Assembly: GCF_000955975.1 (NCBI RefSeq)
Contig: NZ_JYJF01000076.1
Location: 1-36,266 of the forward strand
Direction: 5' to 3'
DNA: 36,266 nt
Source of the DNA: Saccharothrix sp. ST-888
Lineage (GTDB): Bacteria > Actinomycetota > Actinomycetes > Streptomycetales > Streptomycetaceae
The translations under genes were made by a program, and so were the position numbers. Positions 16,401 to 23,068 of this stretch are shown here, one piece after another (position 1 is the stretch's first letter; each line of letters opens with the position of its first letter). The notes under the pieces were generated by a model. That model had not been told where the DNA came from and searched no databases. It saw nothing but the letters and a program-made list of their open reading frames with translations.

Positions 16401-16898
16401 GTGACCGCACCCTCCGGCGACCGTCTGACGCACGTCGATGACACCGGCGCCGCCCGCATGGTCGACGTCTCCGAGAAGGCGACCACCGTACGGACGGCCG
16501 TGGCCGCCGGACGGGTGCGGGTGGCCCCGCGCGTGATCGAACTGCTGCGCGGCGAGGGCGTCCCCAAGGGCGACGCCCTCGCCGTCGCGCGGATCGCCGG
16601 GATCATGGGTGCCAAGCGGACCCCCGACCTCGTCCCGCTCTGCCACCCGATCGCCATCTCCGGCGTCAAGGTCGACCTGACCGTCACCGACGAGGCCGTC
16701 GAGATCACCGCCACGGTGAAGACCGCCGACCGCACGGGCGTCGAGATGGAGGCCCTCACCGCGGTCGCCGTCGCCGGCCTCACCGTGATCGACATGGTCA
16801 AGGCGGTCGACAAGGGCGCTTCGATCGAGGACGTCCGGGTGCTCAGCAAGACCGGCGGCAAGAGCGGCGACTGGCACGCGCCGGAGGTCTCGCGATGA
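16401..16898 (+). CDS. moaC: Cyclic pyranopterin monophosphate synthase MoaC
   Basis: A 165-aa MoaC, which with MoaA turns GTP into cyclic pyranopterin monophosphate, the first molybdopterin intermediate. It shows the N-terminal ARMVDVSEKATTVRTAVA, IAGIMGAKRTPDLVPLCHPI with the catalytic-site Cys-His pair, and VEMEALTAVAVAGLTVIDMV with KAVDKG at the C-terminal end. GTG 16401 follows GGAG with 7 bases between. Its stop overlaps the next start as ATGA, so moaC and mog are translationally coupled. Finding a pathway enzyme here beside the MoeA/Glp gene shows that the block is not purely a division locus. moaA is not in the window. Confidence 0.95.
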   Translation: MTAPSGDRLTHVDDTGAARMVDVSEKATTVRTAVAAGRVRVAPRVIELLRGEGVPKGDALAVARIAGIMGAKRTPDLVPLCHPIAISGVKVDLTVTDEAVEITATVKTADRTGVEMEALTAVAVAGLTVIDMVKAVDKGASIEDVRVLSKTGGKSGDWHAPEVSR

Positions 16899-17395
16899 GG
16901 GCACTGGCTGTCACCGTCTCCAACCGCGCCTCGGCCGGGGTCTACCAGGACAAGGGCGGCCCGCTGCTGGTCGCCGGTCTGCGGCGGATGGGCTTCGAGG
17001 CGGACGGGCCGCGCGTGGTCCCGGACGGCGAACCGGTCGAGGCCGCCCTGCGCGAGGCCGTCGCCGCCGGGTACGACGTCGTGCTCACCACCGGCGGCAC
17101 CGGGATCTCGCCGATGGACCTCACCCCCGAGATGACCGCACGGGTGATCGACCGCCAGATCCCCGGCATCGCCGAGTCGATCCGGGCGTACGGGCGCGAG
17201 AAGGTGCCCACCTCGGCGCTCTCCCGGGGCCTGGCCGGCCTGGCCGGACGCACCCTGATCGTCAACCTGCCCGGCTCCACCGGAGGCGTCAAGGACGGGC
17301 TGGCCGTCCTGGGACCGCTGCTCGCCCACGCGGTGGACCAGCTCGGCGGAGGCGACCATCCCCGGCCCGCCGCAGGCGAGGGAGACGGGAACTGA
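16895..17395 (+). CDS. mog: Molybdopterin adenylyltransferase (MogA/MoaB family)
   Basis: A 166-aa protein of the MogA/MoaB fold (G-domain of gephyrin), which adenylylates molybdopterin before metal insertion by MoeA. Conserved blocks are AVTVSNRASAGVYQDKGGPL, DVVLTTGGTGISPMDLTPE with the TTGGTG substrate loop and the acidic residues of the active site, and LPGSTGGVKDGL. The ATG lies inside the moaC stop (ATGA). The C-terminus ends in a short Gly/Asp-rich tail whose TGA overlaps the probable CTG start of the acetyltransferase. Together with moeA/glp this provides both gephyrin activities as separate proteins. Confidence 0.93.
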   Translation: MRALAVTVSNRASAGVYQDKGGPLLVAGLRRMGFEADGPRVVPDGEPVEAALREAVAAGYDVVLTTGGTGISPMDLTPEMTARVIDRQIPGIAESIRAYGREKVPTSALSRGLAGLAGRTLIVNLPGSTGGVKDGLAVLGPLLAHAVDQLGGGDHPRPAAGEGDGN

Positions 17396-18018
17396 ACGGC
17401 GGCTGGCAGGTCGAGCTCCACGAGGGGGACGTCACGCTGCGCCCGATCCGGGCCCGTGACCAGCGGGCCTGGCAGGAGGTCAGCCGACGGAACCGGGACT
17501 GGCTGCGCCGCTGGGAGGCCACCGTGCCGCCCGCGCAGCCCGGCCGGGCCTCCGGACCGCGTCCGACGTACCGGCAGATGGTCCGCTACCTGCGCGGCGA
17601 GGCGGCGGCCGGGCGGATCCTGCCCTTCGTGGTGCTGTACCGCGGCGAGCTGGTCGGCCAGCTCACGGTCGGCGGGATCACCTGGGGCTCGATGTGCTCG
17701 GCCAATGTCGGCTACTGGGTCGACGAGGCGGTGGCCGGCCGGGGGATCATGCCGACCGCTGTCGCGCTTTCCGTGGACTATTGCTTCGCGGTTCTCGGCC
17801 TGCACCGGATCGAGGTCTGCATCCGGCCGGAGAACGGGCCGAGTCGCCGGGTGGTGGAAAAGCTCGGCTTCCGCTCGGAGGGAATGCGTCCACGATATCT
17901 CCACATCGACGGGGACTGGCGGGACCACCTGGTCTATGCGCTGACCGCCGAGGAGGTTCCAGAGGGCATGCTGGCCCGCTGGCGTGCAGTCACCGTCCGA
18001 GGTCAGTACGGTAATTGA
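17392..18018 (+). CDS. GNAT N-acetyltransferase, RimJ/RimL type
   Basis: A 208-aa GNAT enzyme of the RimJ/RimL class, which acetylates protein N-termini with acetyl-CoA. The first strand and helix read VELHEGDVTLRPIRARDQRA, the middle holds VGYWVDEAVAGRGIMPTAVA with the acetyl-CoA pyrophosphate loop (R/Q-x-x-G-x-G/A type), and the end LHRIEVCIRPENGPSRRVVE with EKLGFRSEGMRPRYLHIDG. No ATG, GTG or TTG precedes the first strand. The earliest GTG (17524) would remove it. I therefore place the start at CTG 17392, overlapping the mog stop as CTGA, with GGGAG 7 bases upstream. A rimJ-type gene sits between glp and glpR in corynebacteria too. Confidence 0.85.
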   Translation: MNGGWQVELHEGDVTLRPIRARDQRAWQEVSRRNRDWLRRWEATVPPAQPGRASGPRPTYRQMVRYLRGEAAAGRILPFVVLYRGELVGQLTVGGITWGSMCSANVGYWVDEAVAGRGIMPTAVALSVDYCFAVLGLHRIEVCIRPENGPSRRVVEKLGFRSEGMRPRYLHIDGDWRDHLVYALTAEEVPEGMLARWRAVTVRGQYGN

Positions 18019-18170
18019 ATATATGTTCGATAACATGATATCGATATGGCATCGCCACCCCCGCGAGTGGTCACAAATACCGGCAAAATAGTCGGAGAAT
18101 CAGCTTGATCACACGACACGCCGTGCCAAATTGCTGCCGGGCCTTCCCCGACCCCCGTACCGTGTGAAAG
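18019..18170 (+). promoter_or_regulatory. AT-rich regulatory region before sepX
   Basis: These 152 bp are much richer in AT than the flanks. They contain ATGTT-N4-AACAT (18023-18036), a perfect 10-bp palindrome ATATCGATAT (18038-18047), and a GACAC (18115-18119), the core motif bound by the developmental regulator WhiA. TACCGT (18158-18163) may be a -10, leaving 7 bases to the GTG start of sepX. No matching -35 at normal spacing is seen (TTGCTG is 21 bp away). Motif functions are inference. Confidence 0.4.
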
Positions 18171-19247
18171 GTGAGCAGTAGCGGCCTTATCTACGCGGTC
18201 ATCGTAGGGGCCTGGGCTGCCTATCTGGTGCCGATGTGGCTCCGCAGGCAGGACGAGCTCAACGAGGCTCGTCCGACGGAACGCTTCAGTACCGCGATCC
18301 GCTTGCTGGCCGGCCGTTCGGCCCTGGAGCGGCGGGTGGCCCGGTCCCTCGGTGACGATGACGACAGTCCGGCTTCGGAGCCGGGTCCCGACACGGGCAC
18401 GGCCCCCTCGGATCCGGCTTCGGCGTCCGACGGAGCCGGAGAGCGGGCCGAGTCCGCCGACCGGGGCGACGCGGACGCGGCTCCCCAGGGCCCACCGCAC
18501 CGGGCCGCGCAGGGGCGTCCCGCCGAGCGGCGGGCCCGGCTGCTGGCGCGGCGCCGGCGGATGGTCACCACACTCTTCCTCGCCTTCGCGGCGGGCGCGG
18601 TGATCGCCGCAGTGGCGGGCGTGGCCTTCCTCTGGGTCCCGGGCATCCCGGCAGTCTTCCTCACCCTCTACATCGGCCACCTCAGGCGGCTGGAGCGCCA
18701 GCGGTACGAGGTCAAGCTGGACCGCGCCCGCGCCGCCCAGGCCGCCGAGCGCCTCCGCGAGCGGGAGCGGGCCCGTACGGGCGACCCCGAGGCCGTCCTG
18801 GACGACACCGCGCGGCCGGGCGAGCGGGCCACCGAGCGGGCGGCCGCGCCGTCCGCGGAGCGCTCGGCGGAGCACGCCGCCGACCCCGAGCGTCCGTACC
18901 TGCGCCTGGCCGCCGACCCGGGTGGCCGCCGCGAACCGGCGGAGAACTCGGCCGAGGCCGTGGCGGAGGCGACCGACCACGAGGAGTGGGTGGACGGCAT
19001 GCGGGAGAACGGCGCCGCCGGTCCCGAGTCCTGGGAGCCGGTCCCGGTCCCGCTGCCGACCTACGTCACCGCCCCGGTTGCCCCCAGGGTCACCCGCGGG
19101 CTCGACCTCAACGCCCGCGACACCTGGGACTCCGGCCGCACCGCCGAACCCCGCAGGACGCCCCTCTTCGACCAGTACGCGGAGGCCGCCCCGCCGCCCC
19201 TGCCCGACGAGGACTACCTGGCCCGCCCCCGAGCCGCCAACGAATGA
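18171..19247 (+). CDS. sepX: Divisome protein SepX/GlpR
   Basis: A 358-aa actinobacterial membrane protein. SepX stabilises the divisome for cross-walls and sporulation septa in Streptomyces; GlpR is the corynebacterial receptor for the MoeA-like Glp. Residues ~4-22 (SGLIYAVIVGAWAAYLVPMW) form the first span, followed by RRQDELNEARPTERFSTAIR, which I recall as nearly invariant. A disordered acidic stretch leads to basic residues and two more spans (~125-165, MVTTLFLAFAAGAVIAAVAG and FLWVPGIPAVFLTLYIGHL), then a Glu/Arg-rich charged region and a long disordered tail. The GTG start is set by the conserved N-terminus; the AAAGG touches it with no spacing, so translation may be leaderless. It lies downstream of glp and the GNAT gene. 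Confidence 0.88.
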   Translation: MSSSGLIYAVIVGAWAAYLVPMWLRRQDELNEARPTERFSTAIRLLAGRSALERRVARSLGDDDDSPASEPGPDTGTAPSDPASASDGAGERAESADRGDADAAPQGPPHRAAQGRPAERRARLLARRRRMVTTLFLAFAAGAVIAAVAGVAFLWVPGIPAVFLTLYIGHLRRLERQRYEVKLDRARAAQAAERLRERERARTGDPEAVLDDTARPGERATERAAAPSAERSAEHAADPERPYLRLAADPGGRREPAENSAEAVAEATDHEEWVDGMRENGAAGPESWEPVPVPLPTYVTAPVAPRVTRGLDLNARDTWDSGRTAEPRRTPLFDQYAEAAPPPLPDEDYLARPRAANE

Positions 19248-19350
19248 GCCACCCCGCCCCGCCGCCGGTCAGCGCCCTGCGGCGGGGCACTCGGCTGTCA
19301 GGGGGGTGGTCACGAGCCCCCTCCAAAAGGTGCTAGAGTTCTTTCTCGTT

Positions 19351-19427
<77 letters not shown>

Positions 19428-19432
19428 CCAAC

Positions 19433-19468
19433 AGAGTCCCGCCCGATCGAAAGATCGGGCGGGACTCT
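19433..19468 (+). terminator. Terminator of the tRNA-Ala gene
   Basis: A perfect 16-bp stem, AGAGTCCCGCCCGATC (19433-19448) with GATCGGGCGGGACTCT (19453-19468), closes on a GAAA tetraloop and is followed by TGCGTT. It starts 6 bases after the tRNA CCA end, so it is the expected terminator. Confidence 0.9.
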
Positions 19469-19558
19469 TGCGTTGTGCGGGCCGGTTCGGGGCGCCGTGT
19501 GAAATCGGAGGCCCTTCGCGGGTGCGGTTCGTGGCTCGGTGGCGCGTGACGCTTGCCG

Positions 19559-19605
19559 GGCCGCCGTTGTGGGCGAACGGCGGCCGGGGGCTGGGGAACT
19601 GCGCG
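19559..19605. repeat. Hairpin plus GGGG-N3-GGGGAACTGCGCG repeat element
   Basis: A 10-bp stem GGCCGCCGTT/AACGGCGGCC (19559-19568, 19576-19585) is followed by GGGGCTGGGGAACTGCGCG at 19587-19605. The latter matches the arm of the hairpin at 12171-12190 except in the short variable part after the first four G residues. It is an isolated, unpaired copy here, between the tRNA and the wrecked gene. Confidence 0.6.
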
Positions 19606-19702
19606 TCAGGTGGCCGGTGTGGGGAGCCCGTTGGCGGTGGGTGGAACGGGTGTAGGCATCGCGAGGTCCCGACCGTCGGAGCCGGCCGTTAGGGTGCGGC
19701 GC

Positions 19703-19918
19703 ATGCGATCGCTGATCAACACCATCCGCGAGCAGGTGGACGCTGCCGATTTCCTGGCCGAGCCGGGCGACTTCGAGCTGGACCGAGGCGACCACGTCGA
19801 GGAGGTGCACCTCGCGTCGGGCGCGGCATTGGAGGGCTTTGCGGGAGACGGTGGCGGGGGTACCTACTTCTTCTGCGGTGAGGGTGGCGAGGAACGCCCG
19901 GTTCTGTACGCGGACTCT
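19703..19918 (+). pseudogene. N-terminal half of a split gene (SMI1/KNR4-like protein)
   Basis: From ATG 19703 (AGGG 8 bases upstream) the frame reads about 72 residues of well-biased coding: MRSLINTIREQVDAADFLAE, then a Gly-rich turn and GGTYFFCGEGGEERPVLYAD. I recall this pattern from streptomycete proteins that resemble the SMI1/KNR4 (SUKH) fold, where it continues into SEGQAGLIA...LLLVAPWWRDC. Here it breaks at about 19915; the frame runs on into Pro-rich nonsense to a stop at 20077. The missing half lies inverted immediately to the right. The pseudogene call rests on the two halves fitting; the family name is less sure. Confidence 0.65.
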
Positions 19919-20183
19919 TGCCCACCTCCGTGGCCACCTCACGCAGGCGGGTCAGCACGTCCGTCTCACTGGGGAGGTCGAGGCCGAGAGCGATGGCCGC
20001 GCGGTCCCGCCGTACTGCCAGATCAGGCATGTCCTCCAGGTATTCGGCAGCCAGCTCGCTGCTCTCCTGGACGGTGAATGCCCGGCAGTCGCGCCACCAC
20101 GGCACGACCAACAGGAGCCGCAGGAGCTCTGGCAGGCCGATCGCGACCAGAGCCGCGCCGCCTTCGGTCTCCGGCAGACTGGA
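19914..20183 (-). pseudogene. C-terminal half of the split gene, inverted
   Basis: On the minus strand, about 85 codons from ~20180 read well-formed protein: ETEGGAALVAIGLPELLRLL, then LVVPWWRDCRAFTVQESSEL, AAEYLEDMPDLAVRRDRAAI and LDLPSETDVLTRLREVATEV. This is what should follow YADS in the plus-strand half. Reading past 19914 on the minus strand gives the antisense of the first half, so the coding signal stops there. No sensible start precedes it. I infer a local inversion of about 265 bp with ends near 19914-19918 and 20165-20183. Confidence 0.6.
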
Positions 20184-21059
20184 GCCGACCGGCATCCGGA
20201 CCAGGGGGACCGATCACGACGCACCACGCCCGGACGGCCTCGAAGCGGCCGAGGAGCTCGCCCGCCGGGGCATGCGGCTCGCCCACGCGGGCGACCTCCA
20301 GGGCGCCCTGCCGCTGCTGCGCGCCGCCGTGGAGCGGGCCCAGGGCCTCCCGGCGGGCGACTCGCCGATGGAACTCCGGCTCGCTGTCTTCCGCAACGAC
20401 CTCGGACTGGTCCTGGCCTGGCTCGGTCGGCCCGCCGAGGCGCTCGCCCCCGTGGCCGAGGCCATCGCCACCTACCGCCGGCAACTCGCCGTCGCTGCCC
20501 GGCCGGGCACCGATCCCGGCACCGTCCGCCTGCTGCTGGCGAACTCGCTCGACAGCCTGGCCACCCGGCTGGCCTCGCTCGGCCGCCACCGCGACGCCGT
20601 CCGGGCCGCCGAGGATCCGTCGCGCACTACCGGACCTGGGCCGCCCGGCGGGAGGACGCCCAACTGCTGGAACTGGCCCGGGCCTTGAACAACCTCAGCA
20701 TCCGCTACGCCGACACCGACCGGCATGGGGACGCACTCACCGCCAGCCGCGAGGCCGTCGCCCTGTTCCGCGGAACGCCTCCGGTCGACCCGGACCACCT
20801 CTCCGGCCTCACGCACGCCACCAGCAACCTCACCCTCCGTCTCGCCCGGCTCGACCACCGCTCCGAGGTCCCGGCGCTTGCCGACGAGACGCTGCGGCTG
20901 GTCGCCCGGCTCTCCGCGCCGCATCCGAGGAGTCGACTCGCCGGTCTCGCCGACTCGTTGACCTGGCTGGCGTGGTACCTGCGCAAGGAGGGTCACCTGC
21001 TCCGTGCCCGTTCCGTCGCCCGCGCCGCCCGGTCCCTCCGCCGCCGCCTGGCGGCGTGA
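20184..21059 (+). pseudogene. Frameshifted TPR-repeat protein lacking a start
   Basis: Two reading frames join into one TPR-like helical protein. The first (to ~20612) includes AAEELARRGMRLAHAGDLQG, LRLAVFRNDLGLVLAWLGRP and LLANSLDSLATRLASLGRHR. The second continues as SVAHYRTWAARREDAQLLEL, ARALNNLSIRYADTDRHGDA and SDSLTWLAWYLRKEG-like repeats to the stop at 21059. The switch occurs at 20611-20616 and needs a single-base-type shift; without it the first frame stops at 20688. No start codon with a ribosome-binding site is present near the inverted segment. It may be the 3' part of the same gene or an independent neighbour. A sequencing error could explain the shift but not the missing start. 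Confidence 0.6.
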
Positions 21060-21230
21060 CGGCCCGACACCGGGTCGGGATCACCGATACACAGCCCGGG
21101 GACAGGCGGACGCAGGGAGTGGCGGCCTACCCCGAATCGGCCACTACCGGACTGCGACTTCACGCCCCCGGGGGGTGGAAGGCGAGGATGTGCGGCGGTT
21201 GATCCGGATCACGGACGGGGCTCGAAGGGG

Positions 21231-21263
21231 CGGCCCTGAAGACCCGGGTGGGCTTCAGGGCCG
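21231..21263 (-). terminator. Terminator of the TNT-domain gene
   Basis: CGGCCCTGAAG (21231-21241) and CTTCAGGGCCG (21253-21263) form an 11-bp perfect stem with an 11-base loop, 18 bp past the minus-strand stop at 21282. Confidence 0.65.
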
Positions 21264-21281
21264 GATGTCCGGCTGTCGGGG

Positions 21282-21935
21282 TCAGTTCAGGCGGGCCAGG
21301 TAGCCGTTGTCGACCAGCCACAGGACGTTCAGGCGGGTCGGGGCGCTGGGGACGAGGGTGCCGTCGAGCTGGTACTGGAGGCCGTAGCCGGGCTGGCCGA
21401 ACCACGGGGCGATCGGGCCGGCGTGGACGGTGAACGGCTTGAGGACGCGGTAGTCGCGGTAGTTGCAGCCGGCGGCGGGGCTGCCGTCGAGGCTCTGCGG
21501 CGGGATGGAGCGGGCGGCGTAGGGGATGCCCTCGGGGGCGAGGAAACTGCCGTACTCGCTGCCGTAGCGGTCGATGTCCTGACCGGGGAAGAGGCGGACG
21601 GTGAACTCGACCGGGGTGCCGTCGGGGCGGACCACGTAGCCGTCGGACGGCGGGTACGCCCAGCCCGGGGAGCCGGAGTTGGCGGTGGGGCTGTAGTAGG
21701 CGGCGAGGAACTTCTCCTCGGTCAGGCCGCCGGTGCGCCGGTAGCCGATCAGCTCGCGGCCGACCGCGCCCCTCCTGGGCAGGTCCTGCGGGCCGAGGCG
21801 GGGGTCGCCGCCGTGGAAGTCGGCGGAGCACTCGTTCGCGGCGCCGGCGGCGGCCGTGGCGGCCGAGGCCGGTACGGCGGGGGCGAGGAGTGCGGCGGCG
21901 GCGATGATCGGTGCGAGGAACAGGCGAAGGCGCAC
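21282..21935 (-). CDS. Secreted TNT (tuberculosis necrotizing toxin-like) domain protein
   Basis: A 217-aa protein with a classical signal peptide (residues 1-26, ending VPASA-A), a ~70-residue linker, and a C-terminal TNT domain (about 105-217). Family marks are FPGQDIDRYGSEYGSFLAPE with the D-R-x-G at 122-125, and PFTVHAGPIAPWFGQPGYGL with FGQPG at 179-183, ending in the common NGYLARLN. TNT domains hydrolyse NAD(P)+, killing target cells; Mycobacterium CpnT is the model. Here no large channel or polymorphic-toxin scaffold is attached, so export is by Sec. GTG 21935 has GGAG 5-6 bases upstream. No intact immunity gene is next to it; the wrecked SMI1-like gene lies just beyond. Activity is inference. 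Confidence 0.82.
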   Translation of the reverse strand: MRLRLFLAPIIAAAALLAPAVPASAATAAAGAANECSADFHGGDPRLGPQDLPRRGAVGRELIGYRRTGGLTEEKFLAAYYSPTANSGSPGWAYPPSDGYVVRPDGTPVEFTVRLFPGQDIDRYGSEYGSFLAPEGIPYAARSIPPQSLDGSPAAGCNYRDYRVLKPFTVHAGPIAPWFGQPGYGLQYQLDGTLVPSAPTRLNVLWLVDNGYLARLN

Positions 21936-22120
21936 GTGGTCTCCGTGAGAGGAGGGCGAGGCGGCCCGGAGGTAAGAGCTGTCACCCTCCGTGCCCGGGT
22001 CGTCGCATAGGCAATCCGATCGGATGACTGTCCGTCAATTGATCGATCGCAGAAACCGAAGCGGAGGACCGGATTTCGGCCAACCGCCCGCACCCTGCGC
22101 TCGGAGGGTGGTGGAGAGCG

Positions 22121-22160
22121 CGGCGGGCCCGGAGCCGTTGCTGAGGCTCCGGGCCCGCCG
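22121..22160 (-). terminator. Terminator of the VWA/surface-protein operon
   Basis: A perfect 16-bp stem, CGGCGGGCCCGGAGCC (22121-22136) with GGCTCCGGGCCCGCCG (22145-22160) and an 8-base loop, 16 bp past the minus-strand stop at 22176. Confidence 0.8.
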
Positions 22161-22175
22161 AGGGGACAGTCCGGG

Positions 22176-23066
22176 TCAGTGCTGCGGACCGTGGTGCTGG
22201 GTGGGCCGTCGGCCGTGCGGGTGGCGGGTCAGGGTGTAGCCCGCCACACCGGCCAGGGCGGCCAGGGCGCCGCCGCCGAGGGTCCAGAACCACCGGGTGT
22301 TCCAGCCGGAGAACAGGTCCGAGTACCAGTGCGTCTTTTGCGCGACCGGTGCGGCGGCCCGCGTGGCGGCCGGGCCGCCGTCCGTCGCGGTGGCGGTCGG
22401 CGCGGCGGACGCGCCGGGGGCGGCCGACCCCGCGTTGACCGGCGGTACCAGCGGAGCCTTCAGCTCACCGCCCTCGGGCTGGGCGTCGTTCGGGCCGCCC
22501 TTGCTGGTGATGTGCAGCTTGACCTGGGCCGCCAGCCCGAGGTCCTGCTGGTCCACGTCACTGGTGGTGAGCCGGATGTAGTACGTCCCCGGCAGCGGGT
22601 CGCCCGACCAGGGCTCGGCCCAGGACCGGATCTGGCGCAGCGTGCACCCGACCGCGAGCGAGGGGGCGTTGGCGGCCGCCGTCGCGCTCTGCGGCCCGGC
22701 GGTGCAGGACTGGCGGCGGCGCAGCCCGTCGAAGAGCTCCACCGTCCAGGTCTGCGGGGCGTGCCGGTCCATGCTGGGCGGCAGGGTGACGGTCACCTGC
22801 ACGGTGTCGGTCTGCCCCTCGGAGGCCGGGAAGGCCCAGTAGAGGTAGTCACCGGTGGACGCCGCCACCTCGGCCTCCTGCCCGGCCGCCAGCGTGGTCG
22901 CGGTCAGGAAGGAGGTGCCTGCGGTGGTCGCGGGGGCCTGGCTCTTGCCGGACGGGCTCGCCGGGGGCGCGGCCGATGCGGCCGGGGCCAGCGCGGGCAG
23001 CAGTCCGAGCGCGAGCAGCGCGCCCGCGGTGAGGCGGAGCGTTGCCGTGGTGAGTCTCGTACGCAT
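22176..23066 (-). CDS. Secreted, C-terminally membrane-anchored surface protein of unknown function
   Basis: A 296-aa protein: signal peptide (residues ~1-33, LLALGLLPALAPAASAAPP), an extracellular domain with beta-rich stretches such as AAGQEAEVAASTGDYLYWAF and PGTYYIRLTTSDVDQQDLGL, an Ala/Pro/Thr linker, then one membrane span (~260-280, FWTLGGGALAALAGVAGYTL) and a short basic His-rich cytoplasmic tail. I do not recognise a named family. The domain resembles the C-terminal part of its upstream neighbour (both have export, a jelly-roll-like region and a C-terminal anchor). ATG 23066 starts two bases after the VWA stop (TGA-CG-ATG) with GGGAGA upstream, so the two proteins are made together and probably act together at the cell surface. 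Confidence 0.75.
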   Translation of the reverse strand: MRTRLTTATLRLTAGALLALGLLPALAPAASAAPPASPSGKSQAPATTAGTSFLTATTLAAGQEAEVAASTGDYLYWAFPASEGQTDTVQVTVTLPPSMDRHAPQTWTVELFDGLRRRQSCTAGPQSATAAANAPSLAVGCTLRQIRSWAEPWSGDPLPGTYYIRLTTSDVDQQDLGLAAQVKLHITSKGGPNDAQPEGGELKAPLVPPVNAGSAAPGASAAPTATATDGGPAATRAAAPVAQKTHWYSDLFSGWNTRWFWTLGGGALAALAGVAGYTLTRHPHGRRPTQHHGPQH

Positions 23067-23068
23067 CG

